Source: JACMOY01 sp038322575 (GTDB lineage Bacteria > Actinomycetota > Actinomycetes > Actinomycetales > Angustibacteraceae). Taken from it: a stretch of DNA of 64,000 nucleotides. The number at the start of each line of letters is the position of its first letter. The first letter of the stretch is position 1. The DNA lies in the NCBI GenBank assembly GCA_038322575.1, contig JBBQGB010000009.1, positions 1 through 64,000 on the forward strand, read 5' to 3'. The notes under the pieces are model-generated. The model worked only from the letters and a program-made list of their open reading frames with translations. It was not told the DNA's origin and made no database searches. The position numbers were made by a program, and so were the translations under genes. This document shows, one piece after another, positions 7,542 to 15,392 of this stretch.

Positions 7542-8222
7542 TCAGCGCAGCCGGCGCCGGACGACGACCAGGAGCTGGGTGGTGCCCACGACCCCTGCGA
7601 CGACACCGAACGCCAGACCGGCGCCGCCCCAGGTGCTCGCTGACATCGGGTGGAGACCGGCTGCCAGGCAGAACATCGCGGCCCCGATCACCCGGGTGGG
7701 GCGCTCCGAGACGGTCACGACGCCCACGTCGTCCATCCCGCCGGCCGTGGCGCGAGCACGGGCATACTCCTGCAACAGGACCAGCCCCGCCGCGACCGCC
7801 GCGCACCACCTGACGAGTGCACTGTCACCGAATCCACCCAGGGCGAGCAGGGCCACCACGTAGGCGACGTCACTGACCCGGTCGGCCACCGAGTCCAGCA
7901 CGGCACCCCAGCGGGTCGCCCGGTCGGTCAGCACGGCGACCGCCCCGTCGACGTTGTCGAGCAGCCCGCTGACCACGACGACGGGGACGGCGAGCAGAGG
8001 CCAACGGCCGCCCGCCCAGGCGAGCGGCACGACCGTGAGCGAGACCACCAGCCCCAGCAGCGTCAGCAGGTCGGGAGCCACCCGGCTCCGCGCGAGCGGT
8101 CGCGCCACGGTGTAGGTCAGCCCGAGCCACAGACGCACCAGCCCCGACGCCCGCGGGTCGACGCCGCCGTGCAGGACCGCCCAGCGGTCGAAGTAGCCCT
8201 CGCGGTCGGGCAGCGCGCTCAC
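7542..8222 (-). CDS. CDP-alcohol phosphatidyltransferase family protein
   Basis: The 226-residue membrane enzyme carries the family signature in variant form: DNVDGAVAV, then a glycine and two aspartates spaced as expected (G-AVL-D-SVA-D). The arginine of the usual DGxxAR is replaced by valine. Five or six hydrophobic segments are visible. Such enzymes transfer a phosphoalcohol from CDP-linked lipid or alcohol to make phospholipids; the acceptor is not readable. GTG at 8222 overlaps the metF stop by 4 bp (GTGA), so it is translated as the second gene of a metF operon. Longer frames starting upstream run antisense to nothing useful and overlap metF, so they are rejected. Confidence 0.8.
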   Translation of the reverse strand: MSALPDREGYFDRWAVLHGGVDPRASGLVRLWLGLTYTVARPLARSRVAPDLLTLLGLVVSLTVVPLAWAGGRWPLLAVPVVVVSGLLDNVDGAVAVLTDRATRWGAVLDSVADRVSDVAYVVALLALGGFGDSALVRWCAAVAAGLVLLQEYARARATAGGMDDVGVVTVSERPTRVIGAAMFCLAAGLHPMSASTWGGAGLAFGVVAGVVGTTQLLVVVRRRLR

Positions 8223-9148
8223 ACCGCGGCGTCGATCCCGAGAGACTCGTAGATCTCGAGCGTGGCGGTCGACCTGTTCAGCGTGTAGAAGTGCAGACCC
8301 GGCGCGTCGGCGTCGAGCAGCTCGCGGCACAGCTCGGTGGCGATGGCCAGGCCCTCGGCGCGCACCGACGCCGGGTCGTCACCCAGCGCCGTCAGTCGCT
8401 GCTCGATGCGCTGCGGCACAGCGACTCCGGACAGCTCCGCGAACCGCCGCAGCTGGGCCAGGCTGGTGATCGGCATGATGCCCGGGATGATCGGCAGGTC
8501 GCAGCCGTGCGCCCTGACCCGCGACACCAGAGCGGTGTACGCAGTGGCGTCCAGGAACAGCTGGGTCACGGCGAACTCTGCACCGGCCCGCGCCTTGGCC
8601 ACCAGCACCTCGGCGTCGTGGTCGAGGTCAGGTGACTCGGGGTGCTTGTCGGGGAACGCGGCGACGCCGACGCAGAACGAGCCCATCGAGCGCAGCAGCC
8701 CGACGAGCTCGTCGGCGTGGGTGAGCCCGTCCGGGTGAGGCGACCACGCGGCGTCCGGCCCGGACGGCGGGTCGCCCCGCAGGGCCAGCACGTTGCGGAC
8801 GCCGGCGTCGGCGTACTGGCCGATCACCTTGCGCAGGTCGGCGACGGACGCCGACACGCAGGTCAGGTGCGCCACCGGCGTGAGCGTGGTCTCGGCGGCG
8901 ATCCGCTGCGTGATGCGCACGGTGCGGTCCCTCGTCGAGCCGCCCGCCCCGTAGGTCACCGACACGAACGTGGGGCGCAGTCGCTCGAGCCGGCGCACCG
9001 CCGTCCACAGCGCCGCCTCGCCGGCGTCGTCCATGGGCGGGAAGAACTCGAACGAGCACGTCCGCTCCCCGGCCGACAGCAGGTCGCGCAGGCTGTCGTG
9101 CACCGACGCGGGGCGTCCCGGGCGCGTGGACGGCAGACCGTGAGCCAT
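8219..9148 (-). CDS. metF: 5,10-methylenetetrahydrofolate reductase
   Basis: The 309-residue FAD enzyme reduces methylene-THF to methyl-THF for methionine synthesis. Visible family features are CSFEFFPP (catalytic glutamate), VSVTYGAGGS, ALRGDPP and FAVTQLFLD, plus a C-terminal LHFYTLNRS. Length and motifs are complete. ATG at 9148 is preceded by TACGCT at 7 nt, suggesting a leaderless message. It is divergent from crtE with 91 bp between the two starts, as in mycobacteria, where a metF-like gene (Rv2172c) is next to the prenyl synthase idsA2. A downstream CDP-alcohol phosphatidyltransferase is coupled by a 4-bp overlap. Confidence 0.95.
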   Translation of the reverse strand: MAHGLPSTRPGRPASVHDSLRDLLSAGERTCSFEFFPPMDDAGEAALWTAVRRLERLRPTFVSVTYGAGGSTRDRTVRITQRIAAETTLTPVAHLTCVSASVADLRKVIGQYADAGVRNVLALRGDPPSGPDAAWSPHPDGLTHADELVGLLRSMGSFCVGVAAFPDKHPESPDLDHDAEVLVAKARAGAEFAVTQLFLDATAYTALVSRVRAHGCDLPIIPGIMPITSLAQLRRFAELSGVAVPQRIEQRLTALGDDPASVRAEGLAIATELCRELLDADAPGLHFYTLNRSTATLEIYESLGIDAAV

Positions 9149-9155
9149 GCCACCC

Positions 9156-9161
9156 AGCGTA
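9156..9161 (-). promoter_or_regulatory. Putative -10 element of metF
   Basis: On the minus strand TACGCT lies 7 nt before the ATG at 9148. Confidence 0.4.
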
Positions 9162-9209
9162 ACCGCGCCAGGCTCGGGCACGCCGACCCCGGCTGTCGGC
9201 GGCGCGGAA

Positions 9210-9236
9210 TAGGCTGATGGCACCGACGAAGGAGGA
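9210..9236 (+). promoter_or_regulatory. Putative -10 and ribosome binding site of crtE
   Basis: TAGGCT (9210-9215) could be a -10 element and AAGGAGGA (9229-9236) is a near-perfect Shine-Dalgarno sequence 3 nt before the GTG at 9240. Unlike many genes in the window, crtE therefore has a short leader. Confidence 0.5.
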
Positions 9237-9239
9237 CGC

Positions 9240-10316
9240 GTGAGCAACCCGCTCGACGCAGAGGACCTGCGCACGCGCGTGCAGAAGGCGCTGGACGACC
9301 ACCTCAGCATGCAGGCACGCCAGCTCGAGGTCGTCGGCCCGGACCTCGGCCCGCTCCTCGAGTGCATCACCGACCTGCTGCGCGGCGGCAAGCGGCTGCG
9401 TCCGGCGTTCTGCTACTGGGGTTGGCGCGGCGCCGGGGCCCCCGACGACGAGTCCATCGTCAACGCGGCTGCGGCGCTCGAGCTGTTCCAGGCCGCTGCG
9501 CTGCTGCACGACGACGTCATGGACGGCAGCGACACCCGCCGCGGCCTGCCCGCGACCCACCGCCGGATGGCGAACCTGCACCGCGGCTACGGCTGGACCG
9601 GCGACGGCGAGCGCTTCGGCACCAGCGCGGCGATCCTGGCCGGCGACCTGTGCCTGTCGTGGAGCGACGAGATGCTCTCGCGCAGCGGCCTCGCCCCCGA
9701 CACCCTGGCCCGCGGCCGCGACGTCTACGACCTGATGCGCACCCAGCTGATGGGCGGGCAGTACCTGGACGTGCTCGAGCAGGTGCTCACCGAGGCGGAC
9801 GGCGGCGGCACCGCCGAGCGCGCCCGCCGCGTCATCCACTTCAAGAGCGCCAAGTACACGATCGAGCACCCCCTGCTCATCGGCGGCGCCCTGGCGGGAG
9901 CCGGCCCGGACCTGCTCGCCGCCTACTCGGCGTTCGGGCTGCCGCTCGGCGAAGCGTTCCAGCTGCGCGACGACGTGCTGGGGGTCTTCGGTGACCCCGA
10001 CGAGACCGGCAAGCCGGCCGGCGACGACCTTCGCGAGGGCAAGCGCACCGTGCTCGTCGCCCTGGCGCTGGAGTCCGCCTCGCCGTCCCAGGCCGCCGCC
10101 GTGCGTCAGCGCCTCGGCGACCCCCACCTGGGGCCCGACGGCGTCGCGATGCTCCGGCGGGTCATCACCGACACCGGCGCCCTGGCCGCGGTCGAGGGCC
10201 TGATCACCGACCTGGTCGCCCAGTCCCGGGACGCCCTCACCCACTCCGACGTCGCCGAGCCCGCTCGCGGCGTCCTGACCGACCTCATCCACGCAGCGAC
10301 AGCGAGGCACGCATGA
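9240..10316 (+). CDS. crtE: Geranylgeranyl diphosphate synthase (polyprenyl synthetase)
   Basis: The 358-residue trans-prenyl synthase shows GGKRLRP (residues 49-55), the first aspartate-rich motif DDVMD (91-95) and a second motif RDDVLGVFGD near residue 245. These residues bind the allylic and homoallylic diphosphates through magnesium. In this position M. tuberculosis has idsA2; here it heads a crtE-crtI-crtB run, so the likely product is the C20 diphosphate used by phytoene synthase. The GTG start at 9240 has a near-perfect Shine-Dalgarno sequence. The stop overlaps the crtI start (ATGA, 10313-10316), indicating translational coupling. Chain length cannot be fixed from sequence alone. Confidence 0.92.
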   Translation: MSNPLDAEDLRTRVQKALDDHLSMQARQLEVVGPDLGPLLECITDLLRGGKRLRPAFCYWGWRGAGAPDDESIVNAAAALELFQAAALLHDDVMDGSDTRRGLPATHRRMANLHRGYGWTGDGERFGTSAAILAGDLCLSWSDEMLSRSGLAPDTLARGRDVYDLMRTQLMGGQYLDVLEQVLTEADGGGTAERARRVIHFKSAKYTIEHPLLIGGALAGAGPDLLAAYSAFGLPLGEAFQLRDDVLGVFGDPDETGKPAGDDLREGKRTVLVALALESASPSQAAAVRQRLGDPHLGPDGVAMLRRVITDTGALAAVEGLITDLVAQSRDALTHSDVAEPARGVLTDLIHAATARHA

Positions 10317-11872
10317 GCACCCGAGCAAGCCGGCTCCTCGGACGACGTCCCGGAGCCCCCCGCACCACCGAGGGCCCGTCCGACCACGTGGTGGTCGTCG
10401 GTGCCGGGCTCGCCGGCCTCTCGGCGGCCATGCGCCTGGCCGGGGCCGGCCGCAAGGTCACCCTGCTCGAGCGCGAGGCCGTCCCCGGCGGACGCGCCGG
10501 GCTGGTCGAGATCGCGGCCCCGGACGGCAGCGGCAGCTACCGCTTCGACCCCGGGCCCACCGTCCTGACGATGCCCGACCTGATCGCCGACTGCTTCGAC
10601 TCCCTCGGCGAGGAGATGGGCGACTGGCTCGACCTGGTGCCGGTGAACCCGCTCTACCGCAGCTTCCACCCCGACGGCTCGGTCCTCGACGTGCACGCCG
10701 ACCCGGCGGCCATGACCCAGGAGATCCGCCAGGTCTGCGGGCCGGCCGAGGCCGCGGGGTACGAGAAGTACGTGGACTTCGTGTCCAAGCTCTACCAGTA
10801 CGAGATGCGCGACTTCATCGACCGCAACATCGACTCGCCGCTGGACCTGCTGACCCCGAACCTCGCGCGGCTGGCCGCGATCGGGGGGTTCCGCAAGCTC
10901 GCGCCCAAGGTCGAGCAGTACCTCAAGGACCCCCGCACCCAGAAGCTGTTCAGCTTCCAGGCGATGTACGCCGGCCTCTCGCCGTACGACGCGCTCGCCA
11001 TCTACGCGGTCATCGCCTACATGGACTCGGTCGCGGGGGTGTTCTTCCCCAAGGGCGGCATGCACAAGGTGCCCCAGGCGATGGCCGCCGCCGCCGAGAA
11101 GCACGGGGTCGACGTCCGGTACTCGACCGAGGTCACCCGCGTCGAGCGGCGCGGCGACCGGGCGGTCGCGGTGCACACCGCGGACGGCGAGCGCATCCCG
11201 TGCGACGTCGTCGTGCTCAACCCCGACCTGCCGGTCGCGCACCGCGAGCTGCTCGGCAGCACCCCCTGGTCGGTGAAGCGCCTGAAGTACTCGCCGTCGT
11301 GCTACCTGCTGCTGGCGGGGTCCACGAAGACCTACGACCACCTGGCGCACCACAACATCCACTTCGGCGAGAGCTGGCGCGGGGTCTTCGACGAGCTGAT
11401 CGGCGGGCGCCTGATGAGCGACCCGTCGGTGCTGGTCACCAACCCGACCCGCAGCGACCCCTCGCTGGCCCCGGACGGGCGGCAGATCTACTACGTGCTG
11501 TTCCCGACGCCCAACCTGGACGGTGACGTTGACTGGAACCGCGTCGCCCCGACGTACCGCGAGCACGTGCTGCGGACGCTGGAGGCGCGCGGGTTCGACG
11601 GGTTCACGGACGCGATGGAGGTCGAGGACGTCACGACGCCGCTGGACTGGGCCCGGCGTGGCATGGAGCGCGGCGCACCGTTCGCTGCGGCGCACTCCTT
11701 CGGCCAGACCGGCCCGTTCCGGCCGGGCAACCTGTGGGGCGAGAACATCGTGTTCACCGGGTCGGGCACCCAGCCCGGCGTCGGCGTGCCCATGGTGCTG
11801 GTGTCGGGCCGACTGGCGGCCGAGCGCGTCCTGGGCCGCGACCCGTCGTACCGCTCGCGCGCCTGGCGCTGA
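10313..11872 (+). CDS. crtI: Phytoene desaturase
   Basis: The 519-residue CrtI-type FAD enzyme has an N-terminal nucleotide-binding motif (HVVVVGAGLAGLSAAMRLA, about residues 24-42, then LLERE). It also has the FDPGPTVLTMP segment and a C-terminal flavin-binding stretch (GENIVFTGSGTQPGVGVPMV). It would convert phytoene to lycopene or neurosporene in the membrane. It is the second gene of the crtE-crtI unit by a 4-bp overlap. The first 25 residues before the FAD motif are basic and variable. Downstream, 238 bp separate it from crtB, and these contain a 22-bp perfect inverted repeat. Length and motifs are complete. Confidence 0.95.
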   Translation: MSTRASRLLGRRPGAPRTTEGPSDHVVVVGAGLAGLSAAMRLAGAGRKVTLLEREAVPGGRAGLVEIAAPDGSGSYRFDPGPTVLTMPDLIADCFDSLGEEMGDWLDLVPVNPLYRSFHPDGSVLDVHADPAAMTQEIRQVCGPAEAAGYEKYVDFVSKLYQYEMRDFIDRNIDSPLDLLTPNLARLAAIGGFRKLAPKVEQYLKDPRTQKLFSFQAMYAGLSPYDALAIYAVIAYMDSVAGVFFPKGGMHKVPQAMAAAAEKHGVDVRYSTEVTRVERRGDRAVAVHTADGERIPCDVVVLNPDLPVAHRELLGSTPWSVKRLKYSPSCYLLLAGSTKTYDHLAHHNIHFGESWRGVFDELIGGRLMSDPSVLVTNPTRSDPSLAPDGRQIYYVLFPTPNLDGDVDWNRVAPTYREHVLRTLEARGFDGFTDAMEVEDVTTPLDWARRGMERGAPFAAAHSFGQTGPFRPGNLWGENIVFTGSGTQPGVGVPMVLVSGRLAAERVLGRDPSYRSRAWR

Positions 11873-11909
11873 CCGCACGACGTCGCGCACGGCGTCGCAG
11901 AGCGGCGTC

Positions 11910-11999
11910 GAGATGATCACGTTCCGTGGGTCGGCTCGTGCTTCCCGCGGTCAGCAGGCCGAGGGAAGGGCGACGTCACCCACGGAACGTGATCATCTC
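11910..11999. repeat. 22-bp perfect inverted repeat between crtI and crtB
   Basis: The arm at 11910-11931 (GAGATGATCACGTTCCGTGG then GT) is perfectly complementary to 11978-11999. The 46-base spacer contains a second small stem (CTTCCC at 11941-11946 with GGGAAG at 11963-11968). In RNA this would fold into a long hairpin between crtI and crtB. No T-tract follows, so it is not a classic terminator. An attenuator, an RNA-stability element, a regulator site or a miniature repeat element are all possible. Confidence 0.9.
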
Positions 12000-12097
12000 C
12001 GGCCACGGCACGGGTCGGGGACCGCGCGGGGCCCCTGGACGTCCGCCTCGATGCGCACCACGGCGCCCCGCGGCGAGCGCCGGCCGTCGCGCCGGGG

Positions 12098-12103
12098 CAC
12101 AAT
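12098..12103 (+). promoter_or_regulatory. Putative -10 element of crtB
   Basis: CACAAT lies 7 nt before the GTG at 12111 and downstream of the inverted repeat, so crtB may have its own leaderless promoter. Confidence 0.35.
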
Positions 12104-12110
12104 CACCGGC

Positions 12111-13058
12111 GTGATGATCACCGAGCGCCTGCGGCAACGCCCCCACGAGCGCGCGATGGACGCTGCGGGCATCGTCGACCCGGCGCTGCGTCGCGCCTAC
12201 GAGGTCTGCCGGCTGGTCAACGCCGACCACGGCAAGACGTACTACCTGTCGGCACTGATGCTGCCCCCCGACCGGCGTCCGCACGTGTACGCGCTGTACG
12301 CCTTCAGCCGCTGGGCCGACGAGTTCGTCGACTCGCTCACCGACCCCGACCCGGCCGGGCTGATCGCCTGGGGCGACGCCGCCCTGGCCGACCTCGACCG
12401 CGGCGAGTCCACCGACCCGGTGATCAAGGCCGCGGGCCACACCGCCCGCACCCTGGGCATCGACCACCAGCTGTTCGTCGACTTCCTGGCCGCGATGCGG
12501 ATGGACATCGACACCACCCACTACGCCACGTACGACGACCTGCGCGCCTACATGTGGGGCTCGGCCAGCGTCATCGGCCTGATGATGCTGCCCGTGCTGG
12601 GGCCCCTGACGCCGGACGCGCACGAGCGCGCCGTCGCCCTCGGTGAGGCGTTCCAGATGTCGAACTTCATCCGGGACGTCGGCGAGGACCTGCAGCGCGG
12701 CCGGGTCTACCTGCCGCAGGAGGACCTCTCGCGCTTCGGCGTCACCGAGGCCGACCTGCGCCTCGGCGTCGTCACCCCGGCGATCCGCGAGCTGCTCGCC
12801 TTCGAGATCGCCCGCACCCGGGCCCTGTACGCCGTCGCCGCCGAGGGGGTGCCGATGGTGCGTCCCGAGAGCCGCCCGTGCCTGCAGACGGCGATCGCGC
12901 TGTACGGCGGGATCCTGGCGGAGGTCGAGCGCGCCGACTACCAGGTGCTGCGGGCCAGGGTCAGCGTGCCGAACCGTCGCCGCGCGGCCGTCGCCGTGCC
13001 CGCGCTCATCAGGGCGGTGTCGGCGCGGCGCGAGTCCGCCCGGTGGCGGACGACCTGA
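12111..13058 (+). CDS. crtB: Phytoene synthase
   Basis: The product of 314 or 315 residues (GTG at 12111 or ATG at 12114) is a squalene/phytoene synthase. Its two aspartate-rich sites, DEFVD near residue 68 and RDVGEDLQRGRVYLPQEDL near residue 188, bind the two GGPP molecules through magnesium. The KTYYLSALMLPPDRRPHVYALYAF stretch near the N terminus is typical. It joins two GGPP to phytoene, the first committed carotenoid step. It follows crtI but is separated by 238 bp with a strong inverted repeat, so it may be controlled separately. The 3' end overlaps the convergent crtYd gene by 50 bp. Confidence 0.95.
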   Translation: MMITERLRQRPHERAMDAAGIVDPALRRAYEVCRLVNADHGKTYYLSALMLPPDRRPHVYALYAFSRWADEFVDSLTDPDPAGLIAWGDAALADLDRGESTDPVIKAAGHTARTLGIDHQLFVDFLAAMRMDIDTTHYATYDDLRAYMWGSASVIGLMMLPVLGPLTPDAHERAVALGEAFQMSNFIRDVGEDLQRGRVYLPQEDLSRFGVTEADLRLGVVTPAIRELLAFEIARTRALYAVAAEGVPMVRPESRPCLQTAIALYGGILAEVERADYQVLRARVSVPNRRRAAVAVPALIRAVSARRESARWRTT

Positions 13059-13383
13059 CCTGCACCCCTCGTCGGCCCCAGAACACCCACCACGAGAGCG
13101 TCTGCAGCACCAGCGCGAAGCCGAACGCGAGGTCCTCGACCGGGGCGTAGAACAGCCGGCCGGCACCGAACAGCTGCGGCTGGGTGCCCCCGATCACCGC
13201 TTCCGCGCTGTAGGTGACGATGCGGCGCCCGGTCAGCCAGCCGTTCGTCATCAGCTGGAACACGACGATGATCGCGTACGACGCCCAGAACGCCTTGCGC
13301 CGCAACAGGTTCGTTCGCAGCAGCACCAGGTCGAGCAGCACGCTCGCCGGCACGGCGAGCAGGCAAAGCTGGGTGTAGGTCAT
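13009..13383 (-). CDS. crtYd: Lycopene cyclase subunit, CrtYd type
   Basis: The 124-residue membrane protein has three hydrophobic segments and the conserved cyclase motif FYAPVEDLAFGFALVLQ, which carries the acidic residues found in the heterodimeric lycopene cyclases of actinobacteria. It pairs with the 110-residue partner encoded just upstream, coupled by an ATGA overlap (13380-13383). Together they would cyclise one or both psi ends of lycopene. With CruF and CruG acting on the other end, a monocyclic product is expected. The ring type (beta or epsilon) cannot be told from these motifs. The last 20 residues are basic and unrelated to the fold, and their coding region overlaps crtB. Confidence 0.85.
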   Translation of the reverse strand: MTYTQLCLLAVPASVLLDLVLLRTNLLRRKAFWASYAIIVVFQLMTNGWLTGRRIVTYSAEAVIGGTQPQLFGAGRLFYAPVEDLAFGFALVLQTLSWWVFWGRRGVQVRSSATGRTRAAPTPP

Positions 13384-13712
13384 GACGGCTCGTCGCCGAT
13401 CGACCACCCTCGAACCGCGCGCACCGCCTCGAGCGTCAGGACGGCTGCGATCGGGACGACCACGAAGAAGGCTAGCTCGTCCAGCGGCAGACCACCGGGA
13501 AGCACCACGCCGAGGGTCTGCGCAGGGTCGAACTGCCAGTGGTCGCGGGCGATGGCGTACAGGTCCCAGGCGACGAAGACGACCAGCACCGGCGCGAGGG
13601 TCAGCGCCAGGCGCCGCACCCGCCGGTAGACCCCGAGGCGCAGCACGATCTCGAGCGGCAGGGTGCCGACGACGCAGAACGCGAGCATCCCGACGTACGC
13701 GAGGTGACGCAC
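13380..13712 (-). CDS. crtYc: Lycopene cyclase subunit, CrtYc type
   Basis: The 110-residue membrane protein has three hydrophobic segments and the motif LPLDELAFFVVVP, the partner motif of the heterodimeric lycopene cyclase. It is the first gene of the two-gene cyclase operon (then crtYd), the order known from Brevibacterium linens crtYc-crtYd. The N terminus (MRHLAYVGMLAFCVVGTLPLE) fits the family start. The Rv2175c-like gene ends just upstream at 13717, so all three minus-strand genes may be transcribed together. Confidence 0.85.
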   Translation of the reverse strand: MRHLAYVGMLAFCVVGTLPLEIVLRLGVYRRVRRLALTLAPVLVVFVAWDLYAIARDHWQFDPAQTLGVVLPGGLPLDELAFFVVVPIAAVLTLEAVRAVRGWSIGDEPS

Positions 13713-13716
13713 CGGG

Positions 13717-14073
13717 TCAGATCGCCAGCGCCTGGGCCCGGCGGCGCACCTCGGTCTTGTGACCGGCCAGGAGCGCGCCGACGGGACTGCCCCCGGTGAT
13801 CGTCTCGTCCGGGGTGAACAACCAGCGCAGCGCGTCCTCGCCCTCGTAGCCCGCGTCGGCGAGCACGGTCAGCGTGCCGGGCAGCTCGGGCAGCGGACCC
13901 TGCGGGCCGAGCAGGCGGGCCGGCACGCTAAGGGTGTTGCGCTCGCCGCGGCGCACCGCGAGCAGCTGGCGCTCCTGCAGCATCCGGCGCACGAGCGTGA
14001 CCTTGAGGTCGAGGCGCTCGGCGATGTCGGGAAGGGTCAGCCAGTCGTCCACGAGCTGGTCCAGGTCGGTCAC
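13717..14073 (-). CDS. Rv2175c-like DNA-binding protein
   Basis: The 118-residue protein resembles M. tuberculosis Rv2175c, a small winged-helix DNA-binding protein phosphorylated by PknL. The N-terminal part has WLTLPDIAERLDLKVTLVRRML, a helix-turn-helix with the LTLPxxAxxL pattern, followed by a C-terminal half (LPELPGTLTVLADAGYEGEDALRWLF) also found in that family. The neighbouring pknL gene (15.4 kb) supports the assignment and suggests it is a PknL substrate. GTG at 14073 was chosen because the helix-turn-helix starts about 10 residues later and CAGGCT stands 6 nt upstream. It is divergent from the LysM gene, and a TTACA-N4-TGTAA dyad lies in the 146-bp space between them. Confidence 0.85.
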   Translation of the reverse strand: MTDLDQLVDDWLTLPDIAERLDLKVTLVRRMLQERQLLAVRRGERNTLSVPARLLGPQGPLPELPGTLTVLADAGYEGEDALRWLFTPDETITGGSPVGALLAGHKTEVRRRAQALAI

Positions 14074-14129
14074 GGCTCTAGCCTGCCACGTCCGATAGGG
14101 ACGCACGGAACGTCACCCAGAACGACGAA

Positions 14130-14143
14130 TTACAGAGGTGTAA
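14130..14143. promoter_or_regulatory. Dyad TTACA-N4-TGTAA in the divergent promoter region
   Basis: A perfect 5+5 dyad (TTACA GAGG TGTAA) lies between the divergent Rv2175c-like and LysM genes in an unusually A/T-rich spot for this genome. It looks like an operator for a dimeric regulator; the Rv2175c-like protein itself is a candidate. Inference only. Confidence 0.4.
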
Positions 14144-14219
14144 GTCTGCGTCGACGACCGAAACCGTGTAGTTTCCCCTCCAGCAACACCCGTCACATCC
14201 GCCACACCAGGGAGCGCGC

Positions 14220-15311
14220 ATGCCCGTCCTGACCGCCGCGATCGTCTCGTCCGCCCCCATGCTGCTCGCTGCCGCGAGCCGGGGCTGGGCCGACTACACC
14301 GTGCGCCCGGGCGACACGCTCACCGCCATCGCGGCCAACCACCGCACCGACGTCCGCACGCTGGTGCGCGCGAACCACCTCAGCGCGGGCGGTCACCTGA
14401 TCCGGGCGGGGGCGCGGATCCGGGTGCCGCAGGCCGCCCCGGCGCGGGCGCGGGCCCCGCGCGTGCGCCTCGCGAGGTACACGGTGCGCAGCGGTGACAC
14501 CGTCGGCGACCTCTCCCGCCGCTTCGGTGTCCCCGAGGCCACGATCCGCCGCACCAACCACCTCAACCGGTACGCCCAGATCTACGTCGGCCAGCACCTC
14601 GCGCTACCAGTGCGGGGGGTCGCGTCGCACGCCCGCCGGTCCACTGCGGCCGCGGCCGGACTGCGGGTCACCGGCTACCGCGTGCGCAGCGGCGACACGG
14701 TGAGCGCCATCGCGGTGCGCAGCCGCTCGACGGTGGCCGCGATCCTCAAGGCCAACCACCTGACGCTCACCAGCCGGATCCGGCCGGGACAGGTGCTGCG
14801 CGTCCCCACCCGGTCGGTGTTCGCCGCGACCGCGAACTCCTTCGCCGGCCGCACGTACGCGTCGTCCATCGTCACCGCGGCCGCGGGCAACCGGCACCGG
14901 CTGGCGAGCAGCGCGGTGCCCAGCCGGGCCGCCACCCGCAGGCTCATCCAGAGCACCGCCCGCCGGTACGGCGTCGACCCGGCGCTGGCGCTGGCCGTCG
15001 CCTACCAGGAGTCCGGGTGGAACCAGCGGCAGGTGTCGGTGGCGAACGCGATCGGGGTCATGCAGGTCATCCCCTCGTCCGGACGCTGGGCCAGCGAGCT
15101 CGTCGGTCGCCGCCTCAACCTGCTCGACACCCGCGACAACGTCACCGCCGGTGTGGTCATCCTGCGGGCCCTGACCCGCAGCGCCCGGCACCCCGACCAC
15201 GTGATCGCCGGCTATTACCAGGGCCTGGGCTCGGTGCAGAGCCGCGGCATGTTCGTCGACACCAAGGCGTACGTGCGCAGCGTCAAGGTGCTGCGCGGCC
15301 GGTTCGCCTGA
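14220..15311 (+). CDS. LysM and lytic transglycosylase domain cell-wall protein
   Basis: The 363-residue exported protein carries an N-terminal hydrophobic segment (about residues 3-20, likely signal sequence). Three LysM peptidoglycan-binding repeats follow (each with Y-T/R-VR-GDT...IR-GQ/A-RVP, near residues 25-70, 87-130 and 153-197). A C-terminal SLT transglycosylase domain (about 240-355) shows the catalytic AYQESGWNQ, then NAIGVMQVIPSSG. It would bind and cleave glycan strands at the cell wall. ATG at 14220 has a weak GGGAG upstream. Lying between an Rv2175c-like gene and pknL, it may belong to the growth and division functions that PASTA kinases control. Confidence 0.9.
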   Translation: MPVLTAAIVSSAPMLLAAASRGWADYTVRPGDTLTAIAANHRTDVRTLVRANHLSAGGHLIRAGARIRVPQAAPARARAPRVRLARYTVRSGDTVGDLSRRFGVPEATIRRTNHLNRYAQIYVGQHLALPVRGVASHARRSTAAAAGLRVTGYRVRSGDTVSAIAVRSRSTVAAILKANHLTLTSRIRPGQVLRVPTRSVFAATANSFAGRTYASSIVTAAAGNRHRLASSAVPSRAATRRLIQSTARRYGVDPALALAVAYQESGWNQRQVSVANAIGVMQVIPSSGRWASELVGRRLNLLDTRDNVTAGVVILRALTRSARHPDHVIAGYYQGLGSVQSRGMFVDTKAYVRSVKVLRGRFA

Positions 15312-15379
15312 GCGGGCCATCGCACGCCGGGCCGCACGGGCTCGCGCCCGACGTCCCAGCCGACGACGGCCCTCGAACG

Positions 15380-15385
15380 TAGACT
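15380..15385 (+). promoter_or_regulatory. Putative -10 element of pknL
   Basis: TAGACT lies 7 nt before the GTG at 15393, fitting a leaderless start. Confidence 0.45.
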
Positions 15386-15392
15386 CGCCGCC

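Noticed and set aside
14101..14219. Cyclic di-AMP (ydaO-type) riboswitch before the LysM gene
   Set aside because: Such riboswitches often precede actinobacterial cell-wall hydrolase genes, but I could not find the conserved core in these 119 bases.
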